The translations under genes and the position numbers were made by a program. Below are positions 43,207 to 52,078 of a stretch of DNA of 64,000 bases, in pieces. The number at the start of each line of letters is the position of its first letter. Positions within the stretch are counted from its first letter, which is position 1. The stretch is from positions 124,001 to 188,000 of the forward strand of contig CAKSTR010000003.1 of NCBI GenBank assembly GCA_934500835.1. The letters are read 5' to 3'. The DNA is from an uncultured Paracoccaceae bacterium. GTDB taxonomy: Bacteria; Pseudomonadota; Alphaproteobacteria; Rhodobacterales; Rhodobacteraceae. The notes beneath the pieces were generated by a model. The model was not told the DNA's origin, ran no database searches, and saw only the letters and a program-made list of their open reading frames with translations.

Positions 43207-44508
43207 ATGCTGGAAAGTTTCTTCAGGCTGAAAGAGGCCGGGACCAATGTCCGGACCGAGGTGGTCGCGGGGGTGACGACCTTCCTGACCATGGCCTATA
43301 TCATCTTCGTGAACCCCGATATCCTGTCCAAGACAGGCATGGACCGCGACGCCGTCTTTGTCGCCACCTGCCTGGCGGCGGCCATCGGGTCGGCGATCAT
43401 GGCGCTTTGGGCCAACTGGCCGATCGGCATGGCGCCGGGGATGGGGCTGAACGCCTTCTTCGCCTTCACCGTCGTGGGCGCGATGGGCTTCACCTGGGAA
43501 CAGGCGCTTGGCGCGGTCTTCATCTCGGGCGTGATCTTCCTTCTTCTGACGCTGACGGGTGTGCGGCGCTGGCTGGTCTCGGGGATCCCGGCGTCGATGC
43601 GCAGCGCGATTGCGGCGGGTATCGGCATGTTCCTGGCCATCATCGCGCTGAAAAGCGCGGGTATCATCGTGGCCAATTCGGACACCTATGTCGCCCTGGG
43701 TGACGTGACCCAAAGTGCGACCCTGCTGGCCATCTTCGGTTTCCTGCTGATCGCCACGCTTGATACGCTGAAGGTGAAGGGTGCCATTCTGATCGGCATT
43801 CTGGTGGTGACGCTTCTTGCCATGCTGACCGGCGACGCGCATTTCACCGGGATCGTGTCGGTTCCGCCCTCCATCGCCCCGACGTTCCTGAAGCTTGATA
43901 TCATGGGCGCGCTGACCCATGGCATCCTTCAGGTGATCCTCGTGATGGTGCTGGTCGAGGTGTTCGACGCCACCGGCACCCTGATCGGTGTGGCAAAGCG
44001 CGCCGGTCTGCTGATCGAGGGGCCGACGCATACCAACAAGGGCCTTGGTCGTGCGCTGATGGCGGACAGCACGGCGATCCTGGCGGGGTCGGTGCTGGGC
44101 ACTTCCTCGACCACGGCCTATGTCGAGAGCGCCTCGGGCGTGCAGGCGGGCGGGCGCACGGGATTGACCGCGCTGACCATCGCGGCGCTGTTCCTGCTGG
44201 CAACCCTGTTCTCGCCGTTGGCCGGGGCGGTGCCGGCGGCTGCCACGGCGCCGGCCCTGCTGTATGTCGCCACCCTGATGATGCGCGAGCTGGTCGAGGT
44301 GGACTGGGCCGACACGACCGAAGCGGCCCCCGCTGCGCTGACCGCGCTTGCGATGCCCTTCACCTATTCCATCGCCAATGGTCTGGCCTTTGGCTTCATC
44401 GCCTATGCCGTGCTGAAGCTGACCACGGGCCGGGCGAAAGAGGTGCATGCTGCGACCTGGATCATCGCGCTGCTGTTCGTGGCGAAGTTCGCCTTCTTCC
44501 ACGAATAG
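43207..44508 (+). CDS. NCS2/AzgA-type purine permease
   Basis: 433-residue inner-membrane transporter with about 12-14 hydrophobic segments. AzgA-like proteins import adenine, guanine or hypoxanthine with protons. Markers are TEVVAGVTTFLTMAYIIFVNPDIL near the N-terminus, PIGMAPGMGLNAFFAFTVV near residue 75, LVEVFDATGTLIGVAKRAGL near residue 248, and LGTSSTTAYVESASGVQAGGRTGLT near residues 297-322. The start ATG 43207 is preceded by GAGGGAGGGG. A long leader with a possible upstream ORF precedes it, so expression may be controlled after transcription start. Confidence 0.93.
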   Translation: MLESFFRLKEAGTNVRTEVVAGVTTFLTMAYIIFVNPDILSKTGMDRDAVFVATCLAAAIGSAIMALWANWPIGMAPGMGLNAFFAFTVVGAMGFTWEQALGAVFISGVIFLLLTLTGVRRWLVSGIPASMRSAIAAGIGMFLAIIALKSAGIIVANSDTYVALGDVTQSATLLAIFGFLLIATLDTLKVKGAILIGILVVTLLAMLTGDAHFTGIVSVPPSIAPTFLKLDIMGALTHGILQVILVMVLVEVFDATGTLIGVAKRAGLLIEGPTHTNKGLGRALMADSTAILAGSVLGTSSTTAYVESASGVQAGGRTGLTALTIAALFLLATLFSPLAGAVPAAATAPALLYVATLMMRELVEVDWADTTEAAPAALTALAMPFTYSIANGLAFGFIAYAVLKLTTGRAKEVHAATWIIALLFVAKFAFFHE

Positions 44509-44566
44509 GGGCGGGCAGGGCAGGGTACTGCCGGGCCTGCCATCAAGGGTCTTGTCCATGAGGGCG

Positions 44567-44597
44567 ACAGACGGGCGGTGCCCGTCTGTTCCCGTTT
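44567..44597 (+). terminator. Terminator after the purine permease gene
   Basis: Ten-bp stem ACAGACGGGC/GCCCGTCTGT with loop GGT, followed by TCCCGTTT. It lies in the 303-bp convergent gap before rmuC. Confidence 0.75.
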
Positions 44598-44654
44598 CGC
44601 GCGGGGGTGCGAAAGAGGCAGTCTTGATGGAGCGGTTTTGCTGAGACCAAAGAT

Positions 44655-44678
44655 CCGTCGGCCTTTTTCAACCGACGG
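44655..44678. terminator. Second hairpin in the permease/rmuC convergent gap
   Basis: Seven-bp stem CCGTCGG/CCGACGG with a T-rich loop. It may act as a backup terminator for either strand; the rest of the 44509-44811 gap shows no coding signal. Confidence 0.45.
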
Positions 44679-44811
44679 CAAGATGCTTTCTTCTGCTGGC
44701 ATACGGCAGTTCAGTCCCGGCCTCCGGCAGATCGTTCACAGAATGAAACGATCCAGCCGCGAAGTCCAGATTTTGCAGCGGTGTTCGCAAGGCGCGGGGC
44801 CGTAGGGCGTG

Positions 44812-45966
44812 TCAGGCGCGGGGGCCGAGCACCGGAGTGGGGGCCTCGGGCGCCAGTTCCTCGAAGTCGAAATTGTCCAGACGACGGGCGCGTTTGCTGG
44901 CCTTGTCCGAGGAAATCTTGATTTCCTCGATGTCTTTCGCGGCCTGCCCGAAGTGGCGGTCAAGGTTCTCGACCCGCGTGCCCAGCCGGTCCACATCGGC
45001 GTAAAGCAGCGACAACTCCTTGCGGATCGCTCCGGCCTGTTCGCGCATCCTTGCATCCTTCAGCACCGCCCGCATGGTGTTCAGCGTGGCCATGCAGGTG
45101 GTCGGCGAGACGATCCAGACCTTCAGCCCGAAACCCTCGCGCACGGTTTCGGGGAAATTGGCGTGCAGCTCGGCATAGATCGCTTCCGATGGCAGGAACA
45201 TCAGCGCGCCGTCGGCGGTTTCCCCCTCAAGGATATAGCGATCGGCAATGGCGCGCAGATGGGTGCGGACGGCGGCTTTCAGCAAGGATTGCGCCTCTTG
45301 CACCGCGCGGGGCGTGTCGGCGCGGCGCAGCGCCTCATAGGCTTCCAGCGGGAATTTGGCGTCGATCACGATCGGGCCGGGCGGGTTCGGCAGGTGGATC
45401 AGGCAATCGGCGCGGCGGCCATTCGAAAGCGTGGCCTGCATGGTGTAGGAATCCGCTGGCAGGGCCTTTTGCACGATGTCATGCAGCTGGATCTCGCCAA
45501 AGGCGCCACGGGTCTGCTTGTTCGACAGGATGTCCTGCAGGCTGAGGACATTGCCCGACAGTTTCTCGATATTGGCCTGCGCCTTGTCGATGGTTTCAAG
45601 CCGCTGCTGCAATTCGCCCAGAGAGCGCGCCGTGCGGGTCGAGGTGCCGTGCAGCGCCTCGGTCATCTGACGCTGCACATCGGCGAGGCGCGTCTCCATC
45701 AGATGCAGCATCGAGGTCTGGGATTTCGCCTGCGCCTCGGCGACATGGCTGAGACCGCCCGACAGGCGCTCCTGACTGTCGCCCATGCTTTGCACCTTTT
45801 GCGAGAGCCACGCCACCTCGCGCAACAGCGGCTCGGCACCGGAGGAGGCGCGCGAGGCCGCGCGCAGGATCAGGCCGAGGAACAGAAGCACCACCAGTCC
45901 GGCCCCGGCAAGGAGCAGGATCTCGGGCGCGTTCCAGGCGTAGCTGTGGCCGAAGAGAGTGATCAT
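44812..45966 (-). CDS. rmuC: DNA recombination protein RmuC
   Basis: 384 residues from ATG 45966. An N-terminal membrane helix (LLLAGAGLVVLLFLGLIL, residues ~15-32) is followed by a coiled-coil segment (~50-130) and the RmuC nuclease-like domain: SLQDILSNKQTRGAFGEIQLHDIVQKALP near residue 145, GPIVIDAKFPLEAYEAL near residue 200, and SPTTCMATLNTMRAVL near residue 290. RmuC limits inversion rearrangements at repeats in E. coli. Its start overlaps the mutL stop by 4 nt (ATGA), a coupling that joins two genome-maintenance functions. Confidence 0.93.
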   Translation of the reverse strand: MITLFGHSYAWNAPEILLLAGAGLVVLLFLGLILRAASRASSGAEPLLREVAWLSQKVQSMGDSQERLSGGLSHVAEAQAKSQTSMLHLMETRLADVQRQMTEALHGTSTRTARSLGELQQRLETIDKAQANIEKLSGNVLSLQDILSNKQTRGAFGEIQLHDIVQKALPADSYTMQATLSNGRRADCLIHLPNPPGPIVIDAKFPLEAYEALRRADTPRAVQEAQSLLKAAVRTHLRAIADRYILEGETADGALMFLPSEAIYAELHANFPETVREGFGLKVWIVSPTTCMATLNTMRAVLKDARMREQAGAIRKELSLLYADVDRLGTRVENLDRHFGQAAKDIEEIKISSDKASKRARRLDNFDFEELAPEAPTPVLGPRA

Positions 45967-47783
45967 CGCCGGCCGAACAGCCGTTCGATGTCGTGCAGCT
46001 TCAGCTCGACCCAGGTCGGGCGACCGTGGTTGCACTGGCCGGAGTTCGGCGTCGCCTCCATCTCGCGCAGCAGGGCGTTCATCTCTTCGGGGCGCATCTG
46101 GCGGCCCGAGCGGACCGAGCCATGGCAGGCCATGCGCGACAGCACGGCATCGATGCGGGCGCGAGTCAGGTGGCTGTGGCCAGAGTCCGCCAACTCATCC
46201 AGAATGTCGCGCAGAAGCGCCTCGCCATGGACCGGGCCAAGGATGGCGGGGGTTTCGGTGATGGCGATGGCCGCGCCGCCAAATGGTTCAAGGATCAGCC
46301 CGGCCTCGGCCAGCGCGGGGGCGGCGGCAAGGATCAGCGCGGCGTCGGCGGGGGAAAGGGTGACGATCTCGGGGATCAGCAGGGCCTGACGGGCGATGCC
46401 GGTCGCGGCCATCTGCGCCTTGAGCCGCTCATAGACCAGCCGCTCATGCGCGGCATGCTGGTCGACGATGACGAAGCCGTCGGCGGTCTGCGCGATGATC
46501 CAGTTCTCGTGCAACTGCGCCCGGGCCGCGCCAAGGGGATGGGCCTGGTCGGGGGTCGCCTCGACGGCTGGCTGCGCCAGCGTCTCGGCCATGCGGGCCA
46601 GCGGGGCCTCGGCAAAGCCTTGCGGCGCTGCGGGGGCCTGCAAGGCGAAAGCCTGCGCCAGCGTCGCCTGACGCGGCGGTTCGGGCCGGAAGGCGGCCAG
46701 GGTTTCATGGGCAACGGTGGTGGAGGCCCGGTGGCCGGCGCCGGTCAGGGCGGTGCGCAGCGCGGTGATGATCAGGCTGCGGGCGGCGTCGGGTTCGCGA
46801 AAGCGGACCTCTGCCTTCGCGGGGTGGACGTTCACATCCACCCGCTCGGGGTCGACGATCACATTCAGCACCGCGGCGGGGTGACGGTCGCGGCTGAGCA
46901 CGTCGAAATAGGCGGCGCGCAGCGCGCCCAGAAGCAGCCGGTCCGTCACCGGGCGGCCGTTGACGAATAGATACTGCTGCGCCGAGGAGCCGCGCGAATA
47001 GGTCGGCAGCGCCGCATAGCCTGCCAGGCGCAGCCCGTCGCGGGCGGCGTCGATCACCATGGCATTGGCGGTGAAATCGCTGCCCAGAAGGCGGGTCAGC
47101 CGGCGGTGGAGGGCGTCGAACAGATCGCCCGGCTCCGGGTCCAGCCGCAGGATGCTGCGGGGGCCGTCGGGGGTGATTTCGGACAGGGTGAAGCCGACGG
47201 TGGGTTCGGCCATGGCAAGGCGCTTGACGACTTCGTGGATCGCCTGCGATTCGGCGCGGTCGCTGCGCAGGAACTTCAGCCGGGCCGGGGTGGCGTGGAA
47301 GAGGTCCCGCAACTCGACCACGGTGCCACGGGTCAGGGCGGCGGGTTTCGGCGCGGCAAGCCGACCGCCGTCGCAGGCGATCTGGGCGGCGTCATGGCCG
47401 GCGGTGCGCGAGGTGATGGTCAGCCGCCCAACCGCACCCAGCGACGGCAGCGCCTCGCCCCGGAAACCGAAGGAGCGGATGTCCAGAAGGTCGGAGCCGT
47501 CGATCTTCGAGGTCGCATGGCGGGACAGCGCCAGCGGCAGGTCGTCCGGCGTCATGCCGCACCCGTCATCGGTGACACGGATCAAGGTCTTGCCGCCATC
47601 GGCATAATCCACCGTGATCCGCGATGCGCCGGCATCCAGCGCGTTCTCCACCAGTTCCTTCACCGCCGAGGCGGGACGTTCCACCACCTCGCCGGCCGCG
47701 ATGCGGTTGATCGCGGCCTCATCCAGTTGCCGGATGACCGGGCGGCCCGAGGCGCCCGTTATCTTGGGGGTGTGAAGCGTCAT
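45963..47783 (-). CDS. mutL: DNA mismatch repair protein MutL (endonuclease type)
   Basis: 606 residues from ATG 47783. The GHKL ATPase domain has INRIAAGEVVERPASAVKELVENALDAG (split motif I, residues ~20-47), VTDDGCGM, and SFGFRGEALPSLGAV near residue 98. VNVHPAKAEVRF closes the N-terminal half. The C-terminal domain contains DQHAAHERLVYE, matching the DQHA(X)2E(X)4E endonuclease motif, plus ACHGSVRSGR and CNHGRPTW. Organisms with this motif lack MutH and nick DNA with MutL itself. Longer upstream starts read through repeat-like intergenic sequence and are rejected. Confidence 0.96.
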   Translation of the reverse strand: MTLHTPKITGASGRPVIRQLDEAAINRIAAGEVVERPASAVKELVENALDAGASRITVDYADGGKTLIRVTDDGCGMTPDDLPLALSRHATSKIDGSDLLDIRSFGFRGEALPSLGAVGRLTITSRTAGHDAAQIACDGGRLAAPKPAALTRGTVVELRDLFHATPARLKFLRSDRAESQAIHEVVKRLAMAEPTVGFTLSEITPDGPRSILRLDPEPGDLFDALHRRLTRLLGSDFTANAMVIDAARDGLRLAGYAALPTYSRGSSAQQYLFVNGRPVTDRLLLGALRAAYFDVLSRDRHPAAVLNVIVDPERVDVNVHPAKAEVRFREPDAARSLIITALRTALTGAGHRASTTVAHETLAAFRPEPPRQATLAQAFALQAPAAPQGFAEAPLARMAETLAQPAVEATPDQAHPLGAARAQLHENWIIAQTADGFVIVDQHAAHERLVYERLKAQMAATGIARQALLIPEIVTLSPADAALILAAAPALAEAGLILEPFGGAAIAITETPAILGPVHGEALLRDILDELADSGHSHLTRARIDAVLSRMACHGSVRSGRQMRPEEMNALLREMEATPNSGQCNHGRPTWVELKLHDIERLFGRR

Positions 47784-48134
47784 ACGACGAGATGTAGCAG
47801 GTGCGCCCGAGTCGGGGAAGGGTTGGCGAAGGCGCTCCGGGCAGGTGTCGCTGAAAGGAGTGCCTGCGGCACGAGACTGGCTCTCGCCTCTGGCGCAAGC
47901 GCCAACCGGCTCGGGCTTGCGCTCCGCGCGGGGATATTTAAGCCAAAGTGAAAGCTTCGAAACCCTTCCAGCCTTCACGTTGGCTCAAATATCCAAAGGA
48001 TATGCCATAGGTCACTCCATTGGGCCGAAAAGCCAATGGCGTGGCGATGAAATACCCGTCAGGCGACGGCCGCCGGAGAGGCCGTCTGCTGCCGCGAAAG
48101 GCTTGTGACTGCAGCCGCGCTTCCCGGGCCGGGA
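47784..48134. repeat. Gene-free stretch with a 21-bp inverted pair of GGATATTT boxes
   Basis: The arms GGATATTT-AAGCCAAAGTGAA (47932-47952) and its near reverse complement (47974-47994) differ at two positions and flank 21 bp. GC-rich partial palindromes (GGCGCAAGCGCC near 47893) precede it. The boxes match the element at 7538 and 62380. The stretch separates mutL from the end of the M16 gene. I see no coding signal in the remainder. Confidence 0.7.
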
Positions 48135-49445
48135 TCACAGGCCGGCTGGCTGGCCCACCACGACGAAATGCAGTTCTTCGGGCAGGAAGATGCGCTTGGC
48201 CACGCGCCGGATGTCTTCCATCGTCACCGCCTCGATCTTTTCGTTGCGGGTCACGGCGTAGTCGATCGGCAGGTCTTCCATCTGCATGCCCACCAGCGCA
48301 TTGGCGATGTTGCCATTGCCGGCGAAGCGCAGCGGGTAGCTGCCGGTGAGATAGGTCTTCACCTCTTCCAGCTCGGTTTCGGTCAGGCCGCCGTCTGCCA
48401 TCTTCGCCCATTCGTCGCGCACGACCGCGATCGCCTCGGCCACCTTGTCGTTCGAGGCGGAGAACTGGCCCAGATACATTTCGGCATGGTCCATCGGCAC
48501 CAGATAGCTGCCGATGCCATAGGTCAGGCCGCGCTTTTCGCGCACTTCCTTCATCAGCCGGGCCGAGAAGCGTCCACCGCCCATGGCCTCGTTCAGGATA
48601 TAGGCGGCGAAGAAATCGGGGTCGTCGCGGGGGATGCCGCGATGGCCGAAGAAGACCACCGATTGCGGCGAGGGGAACTGCTCTACCGTCACGCCGGGCT
48701 GCAGAAGCCAGGGCGCGCGCGGCGGCATCGGGGCGCCGGTGGCGGGAAGGTCGGCGAAGAGGCTGTCGAGAAGGGTTGCCAACTCGGCCGGCGTGATGTC
48801 GCCCGCGGCGGCGACATAGATCCGGTCATGCGCCAGCGCGCCCTTGTGGGCGGCGGCGATGTCGTCGCGGGTCAGCGCGGTCACGCTTTCGATGGTGCCC
48901 TCGCTGGGCGAGGCATAGGGGTGGTCGCCGAAGGCCAGCTTGTCAAAGACATGTGGGGCAATCACCTCGGGCGATTTTGCGTCCGAACGCAGGCCGGACA
49001 GTACCTGTTCGCGCACCCGGTCCACCGCGGTCTGGTCGAAGCGCGGGCTGACCAGCGCCTCGTGCAGAAGGGCCACGGCCTGATCGCGGTTCTCGGTCAG
49101 CATCCGCGCCGAGACAGAGACGGAATCGGTATTGGCATCGAAGGAGAAGCTGGCGGCCAGGCTGTCGCGGGCCTCGGCAAAGGCGCGCGAATCCATCTCG
49201 GCGGCGCCTTCCTCAATCAGGCCGGTCATCAGATAGGTGGCGCCGCGCTTGTCGGGCGCATCCAGCGATGTGCCGCCCTTGAACACGATCTCAAGCGAGA
49301 CGAAGGGGATGCCGTGATCTTCGACCAGCCAGGCGGTGACGCCGCCGGGCGAGGTGACCGGCTGGATGTTCAGCTCGGCCCGGGCGGGCAGCGCAAGGGC
49401 GAGGGCGGCGGCAAAGGCCAGCGCGAAGGGGCGAAGGATGGTCAT
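48135..49445 (-). CDS. M16 family peptidase-like protein lacking the zinc motif (pseudo-subunit)
   Basis: 436 residues with a signal peptide (MTILRPFALAFAAALALALPARA), so periplasmic. Two M16 half-domains are present, but the position of HxxEH reads GATYLMTGLIEEG, so no zinc site. It keeps the C-domain motif VREKRGLTYGIGSY with the Arg/Tyr pair that grips substrate. The upstream gene encodes the zinc-bearing partner, overlapping by ATGA. The pair therefore looks like a heterodimeric M16B peptidase in which this chain supplies substrate binding. Confidence 0.9.
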   Translation of the reverse strand: MTILRPFALAFAAALALALPARAELNIQPVTSPGGVTAWLVEDHGIPFVSLEIVFKGGTSLDAPDKRGATYLMTGLIEEGAAEMDSRAFAEARDSLAASFSFDANTDSVSVSARMLTENRDQAVALLHEALVSPRFDQTAVDRVREQVLSGLRSDAKSPEVIAPHVFDKLAFGDHPYASPSEGTIESVTALTRDDIAAAHKGALAHDRIYVAAAGDITPAELATLLDSLFADLPATGAPMPPRAPWLLQPGVTVEQFPSPQSVVFFGHRGIPRDDPDFFAAYILNEAMGGGRFSARLMKEVREKRGLTYGIGSYLVPMDHAEMYLGQFSASNDKVAEAIAVVRDEWAKMADGGLTETELEEVKTYLTGSYPLRFAGNGNIANALVGMQMEDLPIDYAVTRNEKIEAVTMEDIRRVAKRIFLPEELHFVVVGQPAGL

Positions 49446-50860
49446 TGCTGGATCTCCTCGGCCTCGGGGGCGGGCACGGGTTCGGCCGGGGCGGCATCGG
49501 CCGGCGGCTCTCCGGTCGGGTCTTCGGGGCGGACGAGCCGTGCGGTGACGGCCTTGTTGCGGTCCAGCACCTTGGCGGCTGCGGCCTGCACGTCCTGAAT
49601 GGTGACCGAGGCCAGGACGTCATCCCAGTCCTGCACATCCTTCACCGTCAGGCCCACGGTCAGTTCCTCGCCATAGGCCTGCGCAAGGCCGCGGATGTTG
49701 TCGCGGGCATAGATCTCGGACGCGCGGATCTGGATGCGGATGCGGTCGAAGGCGGCAGGGTCGGGGCCTTTGGCGATGAAATCGGCCAGAGACGCATCCA
49801 GTGCGGCTTCGGCCTGATCCAGCGTCACGCCGGGGGCCGGGATCACGATCAGCCCGAAGGTGGTGTCGTCTATGGCGGTGCCGTCGTAGAAGGCCGCGGT
49901 ATAGACCGCCGTCTGCGTGTCGAACTGCAGCGCGCGGGCAAGGTGCGAGGTCTGGCCATCGCCGCCCAGCAATTCTGCCAGGATGGTCAGGGCGGCGGCC
50001 TCTTTTTGGTCGCCGGGGTCACGCTCGGGCGCCAGATAGGTGCGGTAGAGATAGGGGTCAGAGACCCGTTCATCCGCCAGCTGGATGCGGCGTTCCGACA
50101 ATTGCGGCGGTTCCTGCGGGCGCTGGCGCGGCGCGATGCCTTCCGAGGGCGCGATCGGGCCATAGTACTTCTCGGCCAGCTCTTTCACCTGCTCGGGCGT
50201 GGCATCGCCGGCGATGATCAGAATGGCGTTGTTGGGCGCGTAGAACCTGGTGTACCAGGCCAGCGCATCCTCGCGGGTCAGGCCCTCCATCTCGTGGCGC
50301 CAGCCGATCACCGGGATGCCATAGTGATGGTTCAGGAACTGTGCCGCGCGCATCTGTTCGTTCATCAATGCGCCGGGGTCGGTATCGGTGCGCTGGGCGC
50401 GTTCCTCCAGAATCACCTGCCGTTCGGTGGTCACGTCGTCCTCGGTCATGCGCAGGTTGCGCATGCGGTCGGCCTCCATCTCCATCACCAGCTCAAGCCG
50501 GTCGGCGGCGATGCGCTGGAAATAGGCGGTGTAGTCCCACGACGTGAAGGCGTTGTCATCGCCGCCCTGGGCCTCGATCATCGCGGAAAACGCATTTGGC
50601 GGAATCTTGTCTGTGCCCTTGAACATCAGATGTTCCAGGAAATGCGCGATGCCGGACTTGCCCGGCGCCTCGTCGGCGGCGCCGGCGCGATACCAGATCA
50701 TCTGCACCACGACGGGCGCGCGGTGATCCTCGATCACCACCACTTCAAGCCCGTTCTCAAGCGAGAAGGTCGAGACGGTTTCGGCCTGCGCGGCGCGCGA
50801 CAGGCCGAGCGCCGCCGCAAGTGCCAGGGGGGCTGCAAGCAGGGTCCGGCGAAGAAACAT
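49442..50860 (-). CDS. M16 family zinc metallopeptidase (catalytic subunit)
   Basis: 472 residues with a signal peptide ending SRAAQA. The inverted zinc motif HFLEH is at residues 73-77 (GIAHFLEHLMFKGT), with the distal Glu in DDVTTERQVILEE near residue 150. It should degrade peptides in the periplasm. The C-terminus carries an Ala/Pro/Glu-rich tail (PPADAAPAEPVPAPEAEE) of no known role. It is coupled to the motif-less partner downstream and lies in a run after purH, lspA and a DUF3035 lipoprotein. Confidence 0.93.
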   Translation of the reverse strand: MFLRRTLLAAPLALAAALGLSRAAQAETVSTFSLENGLEVVVIEDHRAPVVVQMIWYRAGAADEAPGKSGIAHFLEHLMFKGTDKIPPNAFSAMIEAQGGDDNAFTSWDYTAYFQRIAADRLELVMEMEADRMRNLRMTEDDVTTERQVILEERAQRTDTDPGALMNEQMRAAQFLNHHYGIPVIGWRHEMEGLTREDALAWYTRFYAPNNAILIIAGDATPEQVKELAEKYYGPIAPSEGIAPRQRPQEPPQLSERRIQLADERVSDPYLYRTYLAPERDPGDQKEAAALTILAELLGGDGQTSHLARALQFDTQTAVYTAAFYDGTAIDDTTFGLIVIPAPGVTLDQAEAALDASLADFIAKGPDPAAFDRIRIQIRASEIYARDNIRGLAQAYGEELTVGLTVKDVQDWDDVLASVTIQDVQAAAAKVLDRNKAVTARLVRPEDPTGEPPADAAPAEPVPAPEAEEIQQ

Positions 50861-50959
50861 GAGTCAGGGCCTCCGTTGGGCGACGGCAAAGCTTTGCCCG
50901 GCACAGATGCCGGGGGCAAGCGGGGCAACGCGGAAGTGATTCCGCGTGGGTCTCTGGGT

Positions 50960-51496
50960 CTATTCGCCTTTCTGGGCGGGCGGTGCCGACGGAGTCCGCA
51001 CCCCGCGGGCGCGCCAGAAGGCAAGTTCGGCCTGCTGGTCCAGCCAGAACTTCTTGTAGGCCTTGAAGTAGACGTTGACGTTGAACAGCCGCTCAAGCAC
51101 GCGGCCATTGTTGTCGCGCCGCCATTGCAGGTCTTCCGAGGCCAGCTGGTTGCGGATGTCGCCCTGCACGCCGAACCGTGCGGCATGGGCGTAAAGCGCG
51201 CCATCGGTGGCCGGAACACCGCCACCCGTGCGCGCCTGCGGCTCGCCGCCAAGCGCGATCGAGGCGTCATCGAAGGGCTGCGGGTCGGTGCGGTTCGATC
51301 CGCCCGGCGTCGGTTCGGGCAGGGCGGACAGGGATTCGGGCATTTCCAGCGGCTTGGGCGGCAGGATGGCGAATTCGTCCGGGCCTTGCGTGGCCTTCAG
51401 ATTCATCAGGGTGGGCGGCTTGTTGCGGTCGCCGCAGGCGGCAAGCCCCAGCATCGCCACGATTGCGATGGCGGTCACGCCAGCCCTTGCCTGCAT
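50960..51496 (-). CDS. DUF3035 lipoprotein
   Basis: 178 residues from ATG 51496. A lipoprotein signal with lipobox LAAC-G at residues 18-22 (VAMLGLAACGDRN) predicts membrane anchoring. The sequence PDEFAILPPKPLEMPE near residue 40 is the hallmark of DUF3035, an alphaproteobacterial family of unknown role with a proline-rich N-terminal part and a helical C-terminal part (DQQAELAFWRARG). It lies directly downstream of lspA, the peptidase that would process it, and upstream of the M16 peptidase pair. Confidence 0.87.
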   Translation of the reverse strand: MQARAGVTAIAIVAMLGLAACGDRNKPPTLMNLKATQGPDEFAILPPKPLEMPESLSALPEPTPGGSNRTDPQPFDDASIALGGEPQARTGGGVPATDGALYAHAARFGVQGDIRNQLASEDLQWRRDNNGRVLERLFNVNVYFKAYKKFWLDQQAELAFWRARGVRTPSAPPAQKGE

Positions 51497-51549
51497 CAAC
51501 GAAGCCTCCACGTCCTTTGGCCCCGTCTTAACCCAAGGCGCGGCCCGCG

Positions 51550-52077
51550 TCACGGGGTCTTTCGGGCAGGTTTTCCTGCCTGCCGCCGCTTGCCTCCGGT
51601 GCCACCTTTTCCAGACGGGGATTTGCCCGCGAAAACGACCAGTCCGAAGGCCCCGGCGAAGATGGCGATGTCGGCGACGTTGAAGGCATAGGGATTCTCG
51701 ATCCCGCAGCAGGACATGTTCAGGAAATCCGCGACTGCGCCATAGACCAGCCGGTCCACCACATTTCCGATGGCCCCGCCGACCAGCATGCCGCCCGCCA
51801 GCTGCACCGGCCGGTTGGCCGGCTCCTTGCGCACCCACATCACCACCCAGACCGAGATTGCCAGCGCGACGATGATCAGGATCCAGCGCATCCATTCGGT
51901 CTGGCCGCTGAGAAGGCCGAAGTTGATGCCCTGGTTCCAGGCCATGCGGAAGACAAGGAACGGCGGCAGAAGGTCGATCTCGTGCCGCTCAAGCAGGTTC
52001 ATGCCGTAAAGGACGCCCAGCTTGGTCGCCTGATCCAGCGCGAAGGTGATGGCCGCGGAAAGTGCAAGCAGCCGCAT
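51550..52077 (-). CDS. lspA: Lipoprotein signal peptidase (SPase II)
   Basis: 175-residue membrane protein with four hydrophobic helices, removing signal peptides of prolipoproteins. The two catalytic aspartates are in [20 protein letters not shown] near residue 120 and [12 protein letters not shown] near residue 145; NQGINFGLL is also conserved. The C-terminal tail is long and basic ([18 protein letters not shown]). ATG 52077 lies 1 bp after the purH stop. The adjacent lipoprotein gene is a natural substrate. Confidence 0.94.
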   Translation of the reverse strand: MRLLALSAAITFALDQATKLGVLYGMNLLERHEIDLLPPFLVFRMAWNQGINFGLLSGQTEWMRWILIIVALAISVWVVMWVRKEPANRPVQLAGGMLVGGAIGNVVDRLVYGAVADFLNMSCCGIENPYAFNVADIAIFAGAFGLVVFAGKSPSGKGGTGGKRRQAGKPARKTP

Positions 52078-52078
52078 G

